The notes under the pieces: model-generated
What the model was told of the DNA's origin: nothing
Databases searched by the model: none
The model's input: the letters and a program-made list of their open reading frames with translations, nothing else
Part shown: one piece after another, positions 15,760-28,689 of the stretch
Numbering within the stretch: the first letter of the stretch is position 1
Layout of the letters: every line of letters starts with the position of its first letter
Program-made: the position numbers and the translations under genes
Source: Sceloporus undulatus
Lineage: Eukaryota > Chordata > Lepidosauria > Squamata > Phrynosomatidae
DNA: 64,000 nucleotides
Assembly (NCBI RefSeq): GCF_019175285.1
Contig: NC_056528.1
Coordinates: 13,445,961-13,509,960, forward strand
Direction: 5' to 3'

Positions 15760-16597
15760 ATTGGCTCATGTTCAACTGAAGTCTGCTAGGACTCCTAGAT
15801 CTCTTTCACCTGGCTTTAACGAGGCTTACTATACATCTGAAAAGGATCTAGGGGTCCTAGTGGACCCCGAGTTGAATGTGAGTCAACAGTGTGACATGGC
15901 AGCTAAAAAGACCAATGCGATTCTAGGTGGCATCAATGGAAGTATAGTGTCTAGATCAAGGGAAGTAATAGAGCCACTCTGTTATGCTTTGGTCAGGCCT
16001 CACCTGGAATAACACTGTGTCCAGTTCTGGGCACTATCATTCAAAAAGGATGTTGAGAAACTGGAGCGTGTCCAAAGGAGGGCCAACAAAATTGTGAAGG
16101 GCCTGGAAACCATGCCTTATGAGGAGAGACTTCTCTCTCTCTCTGGCTTTGCTTCGCGCGTTGGTGACTAAAAAGGCCAATTCGGGATAAACAGGTCCAG
16201 TTGCAGAAAGAGAATTAGGGAAATTAGTATGTATAGCTGGAGAAGAGACAGTTAAGGGGTGATATGATAGCCCTGTTTAAGTATTTGAAGGGAAGTCCTA
16301 ATGAGGATGGAGCAAGCTTGTTTTCTGCTGCTCCAGAGAATAGGACACAATAGAGCAATGGATGCAAATGACAGAAAAAGAGATTCAGGCCATATATTAG
16401 GAGGAAGTTCCTAACAGTAAGATCTGTTTGACAGCAGAATAGAATCCCTCGGAGAGTGGTAGAGTCTCCTTCTTTGGAAGTTTTAAAACAGAGGCTGGAT
16501 GGGGCTGCTTTGATTGGGAGTTCCTGCATGATGGCAGAAGGGAGTTGGACTGGATGACCTTTGCTTTGGGGTCTCTTCCATCTCTATGATCCTGGAG
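15760..16597 (+). mobile_element. CR1-type LINE, 3' end of ORF2 plus tail
   Basis: Translation shows the conserved C-terminal part of CR1 ORF2: KDLGVLVDPELNVSQQCDMA, SRSREVIEPLCYALVRPHLE and, after a stop, VQFWALSFKKDVEKLERVQR. The usual 3' end follows ('tggatgacctttgctttggg', 'tctatgatcc'). A segment of about 65 bp at 16148-16215 ('gcgcgttggtgactaaaaag') does not fit and looks like a later insertion. The copy is 5'-truncated, the rule for CR1, and sits between PTRH1 and TTC16. Confidence 0.85.
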
Positions 16598-16631
16598 CAG
16601 ATGCTGATTTTCTCCTGGGATTCCTTAGTGG

Positions 16632-16706
16632 GCGCTAGAGGGCGCTCTAACACAAGGGATCTCGGTGGACGCCAGTTTTCAGTAGCTCTCTTTCTCCCTC
16701 TAGTGG
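16632..16706. promoter_or_regulatory. Two convergent CTCF-like motifs
   Basis: GCGCTAGAGGGCGC (16632-16645, plus) and the reverse-strand motif CCACTAGAGGGAGA (16693-16706) each match 12 of 14 positions of the CTCF core CCASYAGRKGGCRS as I recall it. They face each other 47 bp apart in the PTRH1/TTC16 spacer. Whether they are bound is unknown. Confidence 0.35.
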
Positions 16707-16750
16707 CCGCTCTGAGAACAGCAGCCACCTGCCAGACTGTTTTCTTTCTG

Positions 16751-16764
16751 GTTCGCTTGGCAAC
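16751..16764 (+). promoter_or_regulatory. RFX X-box-like motif upstream of TTC16
   Basis: GTTCGCTTGGCAAC matches the imperfect palindrome GTTGCCATGGCAAC with a perfect right half-site. It lies about 540 bp before the TTC16 start. TTC16 is expressed in ciliated and testis tissue, so RFX/FOXJ1 control is expected; the link is an inference. Confidence 0.4.
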
Positions 16765-17013
16765 CAAAGAAGGCCCAGTTGCAGAGAGAGTCAACTATGG
16801 AGGAGGAGGAGGAGAAAGAGAAAGAGGAGGAAAAGAAGGCAGAAAGTGTTAAACAAAAGGTGAACCAACCCAGATACATGTTGGACTACGGCTCCCAGCA
16901 TCCCCTAGCCAGGATGCTGAGAGCTTCAGAAAGATAACCAGCTTCCCCAAGCTCTCTGAATAAGACCCTATAAATATAAAACAATGTCCTGTGATTTTTG
17001 CTCCACCTTGACT

Positions 17014-17230
17014 GACCTTCCCCAGCTAGGTTCAGTCCATTGACCTTCAAGTCTGTGGAACTGTAACTCCCATCATCCAGAGCTCATCAAGACTGCTTTT
17101 GGAGGGGGGCTATAAGACCCTATTAAACAATTTCCATCTTGGCCATGATTCGGCCCATTGACCACCAGGTCAGAGTTGTAACTCCCATTGTCCAGAGGTC
17201 ATCTAAATTGCTTTTGGGGTCTGTGACCCA
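17014..17230 (+). repeat. Locally duplicated dispersed repeat
   Basis: Two diverged units of about 110-130 bp lie in tandem. Each has 'cattgacc', 'gtaactcccat' and a 'ccagag-tcat' block followed by 'gcttttgg'. The same unit, starting 'cccagctaggttcagtccat', occurs once at 56628-56740. Confidence 0.5.
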
Positions 17231-17296
17231 CAAAACCCACAAAGCTGGCTGTTACCTTCATATTTCAAGGATGACCCCCGTTTGTTGTTAAAGCGC

Positions 17297-20200
17297 ATGT
17301 TTCCGCAGGAGGTGAAGATGGCGACCGTTTACCTCGGATTCTTCCCCACCGCCGTCACCCAAGAAAAACTTGAAGAAGCCCGCGAGGAATCCATCCGTCG
17401 CATTTTTGGGTCCACCGATACCTTGCGCTTTATGAAGAGCAGCCAGAACGTGGGGACTTACAAAGGCATCCTGCAGAAGAAGACAGAAGAGCAGTAAGCA
17501 TCCCTTTATCCCCTCTTTTCATGGTTTTCTTTTCAGGGTAAAGCTACATTTTCCTAAGTTTTGAACTGGAAGGGACCCCAAGGACCAACTCCCAGCCACC
17601 ACATGCTGCTGTGAACCATCCTGTATTTCTTGTCAAGTGCCTTTAAGATTGTTTTGGTGCCAGCTGCTGTTTTTGTCTCAATCCTCAGCTGCCAGGAAGG
17701 AAACCAGTACTTCTCTCAGGGAGAATGGGAAAGAGCCATCACCTGCTTTTCCAAAGCCTTGAATCTGGACCCTAAGAAGGTAACAGAGGGCTGGGAGATG
17801 TTGGGTGGATTTTCAGAAGCAAAACAAGTACAGGCCTATCTTATGCCCAAAACACACCGCAGTCATAATCCAGTTTGAGACCGCTTTAACTGCCTTGGCT
17901 CAGTGCTAGGGAATATTGGGAATTGTACTTTATTGCAGCACCAGAGCTCTCTCTGACAGAGAAAGCTAAATGTCTCACAAAACTACAATTCCCCAAATTC
18001 TTCCCTAGCATTGAGCCAGGGCAGTTAAAATGGTCTCAAACTGGATTGTTTCTGCAGTATGTGAACTGTGAACATTTATTTATTTTTGCAGTATGTTTTG
18101 GAGATTCACTTGTCCAGGAGTGGTAAATCCACTCTCGGTCCCACAGGTAAGAATCCACCTTGTAAGAGTCCACCAAATGTGGGAACCCTCTAGATGCCCT
18201 TATGGTTTCTATACATGGGTTTATTTGTATGCTCCCACCACTGGACACTGCTGCGCTAACTGAGTTGAAACTACTTTTGCACTTTTTACTCAGACTGCAG
18301 CAAATAAAATAAGCAGAGGACAAGGGAGAAGGAGAAGAGAGAAACAGCTGAAAAAGCGGGAGGGCAGAGGATTAATGGGACGGTCCCTACCAAACTGCGA
18401 AGTTGGAGGGTGTGAGAAGGGGCTTCTCCTGAGATCTGAATGTGGGTTCTGCTCCGCAGGTGGAACTGTATGAGCAGAAGGCCGAAGCTTTCCTGCAGCT
18501 CTGTGACTTCCAGTCCGCCGTGATGCATCTCCGGAAGGCCTATTCCATGTCGCCGAGGAAGGAGAATATCAGCGCCCGCCTTGCCTTCATTTTGCAGCTA
18601 CAGGTGAACCATGCATGGCAGGGATGGGCAACCTGTGGCCCTCTCAGGAGCTTCTTGGACTGCAGCTCCCATCTTTCCCTACTTTGGGCAATGCTGGCTA
18701 AGACGAATGGGTGTTACAGTCCAAAAACATACAACGAACCACATGTTTGCTCCTGCCCTCACATCTCTTTCTGTCTGTCACTGCTGTGTTTGTATTTATC
18801 GGACAAGGAAATGGCATTTTTCAATACTACAACTTCCAGAATCCCCCTATCTGGCATGAGAAATGTAGTTAGGAAAAAAATGCCACATGTCCAACTGTGT
18901 GTCCGTATCATATTTTTAATGCATTTGTTGTGCTGGCTTGCTGTCGTAGGCCCTTCTAAAATGGAAAGTGGCAGCGAAATGGGTGTGGAGATACTTAAAT
19001 CAAATAGGGAAAACGGAGTCAATTAGGGCCCTGTTCTTTTTTCGCCCCACTCAGCATTCAATCGTGACATCTGTCCTATGTTCAAATTTGCAGGGCCAGT
19101 GTCTATATGAGCAGAGTGCCTACTTGGAGGCCTTGGAGGCCTTCACCCACGCCTTGGAACTGCAGCCTAGGAATACATTTTTTCGCATGAGGAGGTGAGA
19201 GCAAACAAAACCTGGTTTTGTCTCCTTGGATGTTGCGTGGCCACATGTGTTCTGCTTTTCTTCTATCAAATGTGAGTGGGCACCTAAGATCTGTAGCCCT
19301 GCCTTAGCCTTCTCTTTCTTCCCCCCCAGCATTGCCTGCTTAGGTGCCTTGAAACGATACAACGACTGCCTCCAGATGGTCAACGAAGAAGTTGCTCAAG
19401 AAAAGAACCCAGACCTCTTTGTCCTGAGGGCTCGACTCTATGAACATTTTGGGAAGGTAAAACAAATTGCCCAGGTCCCCTTTTAGTTTGTGAGGAAGCC
19501 ACACATCTCTTGTTTTTCTCCACATTCTGGAAGTTTGTTTTGCCATCTCCATCAGCGACCGCTGGGGATATCCGTGATCTAGCATCCGCTCCATGTTTGA
19601 GCCTGAACTTAGGAAGGAGCTACCCCAGTTACTGAAATCTGTAGTCTCATGAGACATTTAGCCTTCACTGTCAGAGAGCTCTGGGCCCACAACAAACTAC
19701 ATTTTCCACAATTCTATAACACAGATCCATGGCATTTCCTGAGTGGTGTCAAACTGGGTTATTTCTGGAGTGTGGATGCAGCCCTACAAGATGCCAGCTT
19801 GCCCAAACTCTCTAAAGCAGTGGTTTCTTTCTCACTTTTCCCTCAAAGGTTACCTTGTGTTTCCACAACCTTCAAGATGCCATTGCGTTAGAACCAGGGC
19901 ACACTGAAGCTTTGGCCATGCTGAGTAATTTGAAGAAGGAGGCTCAAAAATCCAGGGACCAAGCCGTGAACAAGGCGGTGAAAGGAAACCTGAAAGCAGC
20001 CCTGCTGAAAATCAACCGGGCCATAGACTACAACCCTCTGGATGCAAATTACTACCTCTTCAGGTACTAGTGGTGTAATGGCAAACTTCCTAAAATGACT
20101 GAAATGTTGGATCCATATCAACAAAGCAGAAGCTTGCATTTATACTGGGAGGACATCTTTTGTAAAGCCAATGGCTCTTGTCTTTTCAAGCCCAAGGCAA

Positions 20201-23200
20201 GACTGAGCCCCAAATTATTTCCCATTACAACAGCGTTGAAGTCACAACAATATTAGCCATTTCATATTGCACACTTATAGCAATGTGGTTCCATTTTAAT
20301 TGCTGCGGTTGCAGTAGTGCTCTCTGGCTGCTACTTTTGCCCTTCTCTGGGTGATGTCTTTGGCAGAGGAAGCATCCTGAGGAGGCTGAAGGACTTCAAT
20401 GCAGCCATCGACGACTACCTCAAAGCTGTGGAGCTCAGCCAGGAGGAGGAAGGCAGCGAGGTCCGGTCCACAGCCCAGAAGCAGATGCTGCTGACGTACA
20501 ATGACTTTGCGGTGCACTGTTACGGCAAGGGTTGCTATGAAGAGGCTGTCCTTCTCCTCAACAAAGCCATCAAGGGGGAGAAGAATGAGAAAGGGCTCTA
20601 CATGAACAGAGGAGGTACGAGGAATATATCCCATTCCCCCACATTTGGGCTTGACAAACACAGGAATGTGGACTTATCTGAAATTGACTTTGGCCCTCGA
20701 GGTGACAGAGCTTTTGTTGTGGATCAGTGGTTTGAATTGTCGTATCTGCTAAGTCAGTGGTTCTCAGTCTTTAGCATAGATCTTGGATTTTAACTCCCAG
20801 AAGCCCCAACCTATTTGCCCAATGGTTGGGGATTCTGGGAGCTGGGGTTCAAAACACTGGAGGACCAAAGACTGAGAACTACTGCGTTAGATGTTGATGG
20901 ACTGGAACTTGGGCCATTCTTCACCATTGGCTTTGCTGGCTAAGATCAATGGGAACCTAATCACCTCTAGAAGGGAACGTAATGGGGAAAGTAATTTACC
21001 CTTTTCCTGCAGGTATCTGCAAAATCAGTTTAACCTGCCTACCATTGTGGAGTCTCCCTGCCCCAAACACACATGCTTTAAAAGCAACTCTGGGGTCTCT
21101 GCGTGCCTCCCCTCCTCTCTCCCCAATCCAGACTGCTTTCTCAAACTGGGTGAGCTGAACTTTGCGATGGCCGACTACCAGCAAGCCCTGGCGCTCAGGC
21201 CTTTGGACCCTTACCTGCAGAAGCGCATCGCTTGGCTGCACAATGAAATGGGACTTCAGGATTTTCAAGAGAGGTAGGTTAGGATTTATTGGTGCTTGGC
21301 GTGTTTCCTTTTGGGGCACATTGGCACTTTGCCCAAAAGTGCCTACCAAAGAGGTGACAAAATATATCTATGGAGTTCTGAACCTTGGCAGCACGCATGT
21401 GTGAAGTTGTACTGAACCCCTGTATCCCCATAGCAGTCATTCTTTGTATCTGTGTAACATTATCCTTGAACAGTCCACAGACATTGCATCTTGGTAGTAC
21501 TCACAGCGATGTTGTAAATTAGGTAACCCAGTACTCTGCCCTCTCTTTCCTCTCTCAATCTGTTCTCCCTTTCAGGCGATACTGGCAGGCCGAATCACAT
21601 TTCTCCTGCGCCATTGAGAACAACCCGCGTGAGGTGAAGTATTACCTGCATCGGGCCAAGAGCCGCATGTTCCTGCAGGAGGTGATGGGCACCAAGGAAG
21701 ATCTTGCTACGGCTCTCCTCCTGGATCCAGGGAGAGCGGAGGTATCTGCCTCACCAAATTCCTCTTTATGCATTAATAATGATCCTTTTCCATCCACTAC
21801 TCAGACACAAACTTGCACTGCATTGTGGGTGTGGGCAGTGAAGCCTCATCACGGATGATACATGTGTTAAAAGAGCAGTGACTACCAGCCTTTGGTCCAC
21901 CACATACGGATGGGCTTCAACTTCCAAAGGCCTACATCCAACATGGCCAATGGGTCAGGGATTCTGGGAGCTGAAATCCAAACATTGGTGACCATTCCGG
22001 TATAGAATAGTGGGAAGGCAAAAAAGAAGAGGATAGGCAAGAATGTCAGTGAGAGAGGCAAGGCTGAAGGACACCCTTTAGGGGATAATGGGGTTATGTT
22101 GTTTATTTGGAGTACTTATACCTTTCATTTGAAATAGGCTTGAAGGGTGGCTTACAAGTCATTAATCTGAGACTTCTCTGCTCTCCATCTTATAGTCTAG
22201 GTAAGTCATGGCACATAAGGAAAAGGGAATGGCATTGGAGAAGGAGATTAAGTCCAGCAGATAATGGCTGCTCCTCTCCCGCAAAGATACTAATAACAGC
22301 TGGAATATGAAGGGAAGGCTCTCGCTTGGGGCCAAGGCATGATAGAAACAGATCAGTGGATTAGAGTCCAAATCATCCAGGAGTCATCAGCCAGGCAAAG
22401 GTTGCACCGAGGATGATAGGAAGCGACAAGAATTGTCCTTTCCGTTTAAACTGCGCCTCTTCTTTAACTCCCCTCATTCCCATTTTTCCCTTTTTCAGAC
22501 CCACACTTTGGTCCATAACTTCTTCCCAGGGGAGCAAATCCACTCAATCGTCAGCGGTAAAATTGGGGACCTTGCCAGAGCTCTTCTGGACCGGAGGCTG
22601 GCAGCCTGTCCAGGGCACAGTGCCCCGTCTAACCGTGAAGGGTAAAGGGACACAATATTGTGGTGTTATTGATTTAGTCAGTGGTGGTGGTGGTGGGGAG
22701 CTCCTCTCCATGCAAATAGCGGCTTCAAGGGAATGATTATTCAACAGGAACAACACCTTGCCTTGCCACTTGCAATTCACAATAATTATCACAAAATTGC
22801 AGAAGCATGCACTTTAGAAATGCACTAAATGTCCGATTGAGTTTGGCTGGAGTCTTGGCTTACTTGCTTCAAAACCCTTTTGGGATTAAGCCACCCAGAA
22901 AAGAATAGAAGATTGTTATCATGTCTCTAGGTTGGGTTCATATGTACCAGGGAGTGCATGCCAGCTTTTAGCACAACTTTGTTCTGCAAAGCTTCCAGTT
23001 TTGCTTTTTCCCTCTTCCACCTTTCCTCAGTCTGGAATCCAAAGGGAGAAAGTCACCAAAAGACATATATATTGAAAACAAAGACCCAGAGATGGGTGAG
23101 GAAGAGGAAGAGAAGAAGAAGAAAGAGAAGCAGCCGGATTCTGAAGAGAAGAAGCTGTATGAGAAAGTCATTGCTTGCCAGATGAAGACTAACAAAGTAA

Positions 23201-23850
23201 GTCTCCCTGCCTCCCTTTAGTCCCAGTACAGAGGAAAACACTTCTAGAATGCAGCAGCATAAATGATAGCATCATGATATTACAAAATAGAGATTTGAAA
23301 AATACAGGTTTTACTTTCTCCCCAGCCATAGAGGGGGAAAAAGCCCATAGTCAAGTAGGCAATGTATTGCATTGTCTTCTAGAATTATCTTTCTATGTGG
23401 AATCTTTTTCTGGGGGAGTCTTTGAAAACGAGAGTTCGCTGGCCACTAGTTTTCATCCTTTGTGCCTTTTGGGGCGAATCACAACAAATCCATTGCAATT
23501 AAAATGACTTCCCTTTGCATTAGAAGCTTAGATTGTTGTAAAGTTTTAGAGATGTCAGCAGCAAAGAAGGCTTTTATGGTTGTCCCACACATCCAAATAC
23601 GTTGTTAAAAGTGCTCTATTTTTAACTGATATGGCCTTGGTGCTACAGACAAATCATTTGCTCAATGAATCCCTGGTTGTTGCTGTGTGTCTGGCAGGTT
23701 AGCCAGGAGGTGAAGAAAGTGCTAGAGAAAAGGGCCTCTCTAGAATCACACGCTGTGCGTCTGGACCGATACCCAAGCCTTCCCGAAAAGGTGAGCTCAA
23801 AGGAACCATACCAATGGAAGAAGGTCAGCCGCAGCACCATCCACTTCTAA
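17297..23850 (+). CDS. TTC16: TTC16, tetratricopeptide repeat protein 16
   Basis: Twelve exons: 17297-17493, 17689-17779, 18460-18603, 19094-19194, 19330-19456, 19849-20063, 20367-20614, 21132-21273, 21576-21741, 22499-22641, 23031-23196, 23698-23850. Phases agree; 630 aa from ATG 17297 or 623 aa from ATG 17318, which lies in a YY1-like AAGATGGCG and may be the true start. Exons 2-9 encode TPR helices aligned with human TTC16 (SQGEWERAITCFSKALNLDP, LLTYNDFAVHCYGKGCYEEA, FAMADYQQALALRPLDPY). Exon 11 is a charged E/K segment; the protein ends KKVSRSTIHF. The human protein (873 aa) carries a long repetitive tail that is absent here. The role is poorly known; expression in cilia-bearing cells and testis suggests a scaffold there. 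It is head to head with PTRH1 and tail to tail with TOR2A, as in human. Confidence 0.95.
17853..18064. mobile_element. Palindromic MITE-like element in TTC16 intron 2
   Basis: A long inverted repeat: 'cagtttgagaccgctttaac' at the left pairs with 'ttaaaatggtctcaaactgg' at the right, with 'agctctctctgacagagaaa' at the centre. A related right half is at 19625-19785. Confidence 0.7.
18236..18420 (+). repeat. Unclassified interspersed repeat, copy 3
   Basis: The right core of the family at 8258-8585 is present ('aaacagctgaaaaagcggga', 'ggattaatgggacggtccct', 'gttggagggtgtg'). It lies in TTC16 intron 2 and ends about 40 bp before exon 3. Confidence 0.55.
18800..18885. mobile_element. Palindromic MITE-like element
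   Basis: The arms 'atggcatttttcaatactac' and 'gtagttaggaaaaaaatgcc' are inverted repeats around 'tctggcatgaga'. It lies in TTC16 intron 3. Confidence 0.5.
19625..19785. mobile_element. MITE-like element, half copy
   Basis: It matches the right part of the family at 17853-18064: 'gagacatttagccttcactg', 'cagagagctctgg', 'gtgtcaaactgggttatttc'. It lies in TTC16 intron 5, just upstream of exon 6. Confidence 0.5.
20750..20889. mobile_element. Palindromic MITE-like element
   Basis: It is of the same type as 13809-13944: 'cagtggttctcagtcttt' at the left pairs with 'aaagactgagaactactg' at the right, around 'atggttggggattctgggag'. It lies in TTC16 intron 7. Confidence 0.65.
21876..22003. mobile_element. 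Palindromic MITE-like element
   Basis: A diverged copy of the family at 13809-13944 ('cagcctttggtccaccacat', 'gtcagggattctgggagctg'). It lies in TTC16 intron 9. Confidence 0.5.
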
Positions 23851-24797
23851 TCGCATCGCTCAGTGTCGCATTTTGGTGAAAGACTCGGCGGTAGTTTGCT
23901 GCCATTGTCCCACTAAACCTGGCTATCATCCTCTTGGTCAGTAGAAACAGAGTGTTTCATTTCTACTTCCAAGTCAGCAAGGCTGTGAAAGCTTGCTTCC
24001 AAAAAGCTAGCGTGCCTGTCTTACAAACATCTCCTGCTAATCTCAAACGGGATTATGACCAACGGCTGGCATCACACAACACTTGTCCCTTCCATTTTGG
24101 TGAGTTCGAGAAGCCATCTCCAACCACCTTGCTTTTCCCAACATTATTTTATTTAAGGTGCCACAGCTAAGCCCTTGAGTTGCTTCTATTTGTTGCAAAG
24201 AATACCAGGAGGCAAGACAAAACTTGAAGTATTCTAATCCCTTTGCAATTACTGAGAGTTGATTTCATAACGAAATCAGCCCTGAATGACCAGACAGGGC
24301 AGCTCTTTTCCAGTTCTGTAGTTACGGCCGATACCCAAGTTGTGTCAGTTTCAAAATGGGAATGTGAATGCCTTGTATCACAGACCAGGCCATATATTTC
24401 TATATTAGCACCTCACTTCTCATGTAACATGGTCGCTTTAGACCTCTAAAAACAAATCCGTTCCTCCACCACCATCTTAAACACAATCCTGTCTTTCCAG
24501 ATCTTGACACCTGCGGCTATGTTTTTATAGTACCCTGTATTTCATACCAAGCTTAACCAAGGCTCTTTGAGAGGTTGCAACCCCGTTTTGGAAAATGTGG
24601 GGGTTGTTTGTATTTGCATTCCTTTCAATGCAGATGCACTTGTTTGTGGTTTTATTGCAGGGATGCTAATATATGTTGTTTTAAAAGGGTTGTGGAAAGT
24701 GTATAAACATTTGTGTGAGCAGTTTTAGTTCACGATGAAACGCTCTTTCCTGGTGCAGTTTTCACTGACTGAGCAAAACCAATGTATCTTCTGTGTT

Positions 24798-24814
24798 TTT
24801 TATTTACAATAAAA
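24798..24814. terminator. Palindromic, possibly bidirectional poly(A) signal
   Basis: TTTTATT-TAC-AATAAAA is a perfect inverted repeat. It offers AATAAA on the plus strand (24808-24813) for TTC16, about 960 nt past its stop, and AATAAA on the minus strand (24799-24804) for TOR2A, about 975 nt past its stop. I saw no nearer minus-strand AATAAA between 24815 and 25778. A further plus-strand AATAAA lies at about 25274. No other feature is visible in 23851-25778. Confidence 0.5.
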
Positions 24815-25778
24815 CAACAACAACGAAATAGGTTCTCATTCGCAGATTGTTCTTAGCAGCATTTACCCCTAAGGATTTTTGGAACAGGTGACAATGCTTA
24901 CAGGTGAGGTTTCTTACCTTGCCTTTCCACAAGTAACTGGCCATGTCTGGGGGAAATACCTTCAAATGGAGGACACTTTCTCTTCTACTCAAGCTCTGCA
25001 ATCAGAAGTAGCTGTAGCTTGTACCACTAACCTACTACAGAGAGAACCATCAGAACAGTTGCACTTAGCACCTTCCTTTGCCAGTGGGTTTCTTGGGCAC
25101 TTCAAGATGGTGGCAACCCATTTTCCTTGTGCAAGAAAAGGGTCTGCAGAAGAGGTTTTTCCAGGACCAGCTTTGTATCGAAGGCATAGAGAGCATGATT
25201 TTCCTTACTTGCATTGAAAAGGGGCAGCTCTTGAAACACCTTTGAGTACTACTAGATTTCAACAGAAGAAAGAAATAAAACCTCCAGAGTTTTATCAGGC
25301 TTAGGTTCAAACTGCAGAGTCCAGCCTGAGTTCGCCTTCCAGCATATTGATAGCAAAATCACAGTGTGTTTTAAAATGTTCTTTAAGGAACCAGAGGTAA
25401 GAAGAGTGGAGAAAACGAAGTTGATTAGTTCACATTAAGGCATCTGAATGTCATGTTAAGGAAAGTGGGCGTGATAGCTGCCACTGTTTTAAAAAGGCTA
25501 TAGAATAGTGTTATAAAAGCATCCTAGATAGCGTTTCCTCCTTTGAACGAAAGAGTCCACATCCTCACAGGGCTCAGGGCAAAGTGTAAATTAGACTCTG
25601 ATAAAGTGCAGAATGCCTCTTCCTTGCTCCTGAATCAGGGCAAATGGAGAGTCCATCTCTACACTGAAGTTTTAAAACTCACACTCATAGAAAAGCCTCC
25701 ATTTTTGTGAGCCAAAAGAGACTCCTGAAGCATTGTCAGCAAACAGTGGGACTTGGGAGGGAAACGTCACCAGAGGAG

Positions 25779-28051
<2,273 letters not shown>

Positions 28052-28240
28052 CTCTCTCTCTCTTTGCCTTTAGAACGAATTCCCGGCGCGCGACCCTCCA
28101 GGAAAAGCGGCGGCGAGGCCGGCAGGGCTCCCAGCGTGCACCGCGCGCGGCTGCTTGAAACTCCAGTTCTTTCTCCGAGGGGGCGGGGCGTGAGCTGCGA
28201 TTGGCCGAGGGGGCGTGGCTTGGGTTTAGGCGGGAAAGAC
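28052..28240 (-). promoter_or_regulatory. TOR2A promoter region
   Basis: A CpG-rich stretch upstream of the TOR2A start codon has a GC box GGGGCGGGGC (28180-28189), a CCAAT box on the minus strand (ATTGG at 28200-28204) and a second GC-rich box near 28208. It looks like a TATA-less housekeeping promoter. Confidence 0.55.
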
Positions 28241-28587
28241 ATCTCAGTTTGTGAAATAAGGGCTGTGGAGATTGAGAACGTGTTTTTTGAGGGGAAAGAG
28301 AGTCACTGAAATAAAAAGGGAGGAAAAAAGCTTCTGTAAAAAGGATTTATGGGGAAATAAATAGTATATTCTCCTATAAATAAATAATATATCTCTCCCA
28401 TAAGGGAAATAAGAGAGAGGGAGAACAACTAAAGGGAAAGCTTGAAATGAAAATGAGGGGAAATGTCACATCCTCTCAGCCTCAAGGGAAGGCAATGACA
28501 GACTCCATGACAGGTTCATAAGACAAAAACTACTTGAAGACACTCAACAAATATAAGGAAAATAAGAAATGTGAGGGGAAATGTTAA

Positions 28588-28676
28588 ACAGTGGTTCCCA
28601 AACTTTGGTCCTTCTGGGCGTTGAAACCCAAAACACTTATTGAGGACCAGAGTTTGGGGATTGCTGTGTTAAAAGA
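28588..28676. mobile_element. Short palindromic MITE-like element
   Basis: 'acagtggttcccaaactttg' pairs with 'cagagtttggggattgctgt' across a short centre. It is an internally deleted copy of the 13809-13944 type. Confidence 0.6.
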
Positions 28677-28689
28677 CAAGACAATACTG

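Noticed and set aside
25271-25276. AATAAA on the plus strand as the TTC16 poly(A) signal
   Set aside because: It lies about 1.4 kb past the stop; the signal at 24808 is nearer. Not excluded as an alternative.
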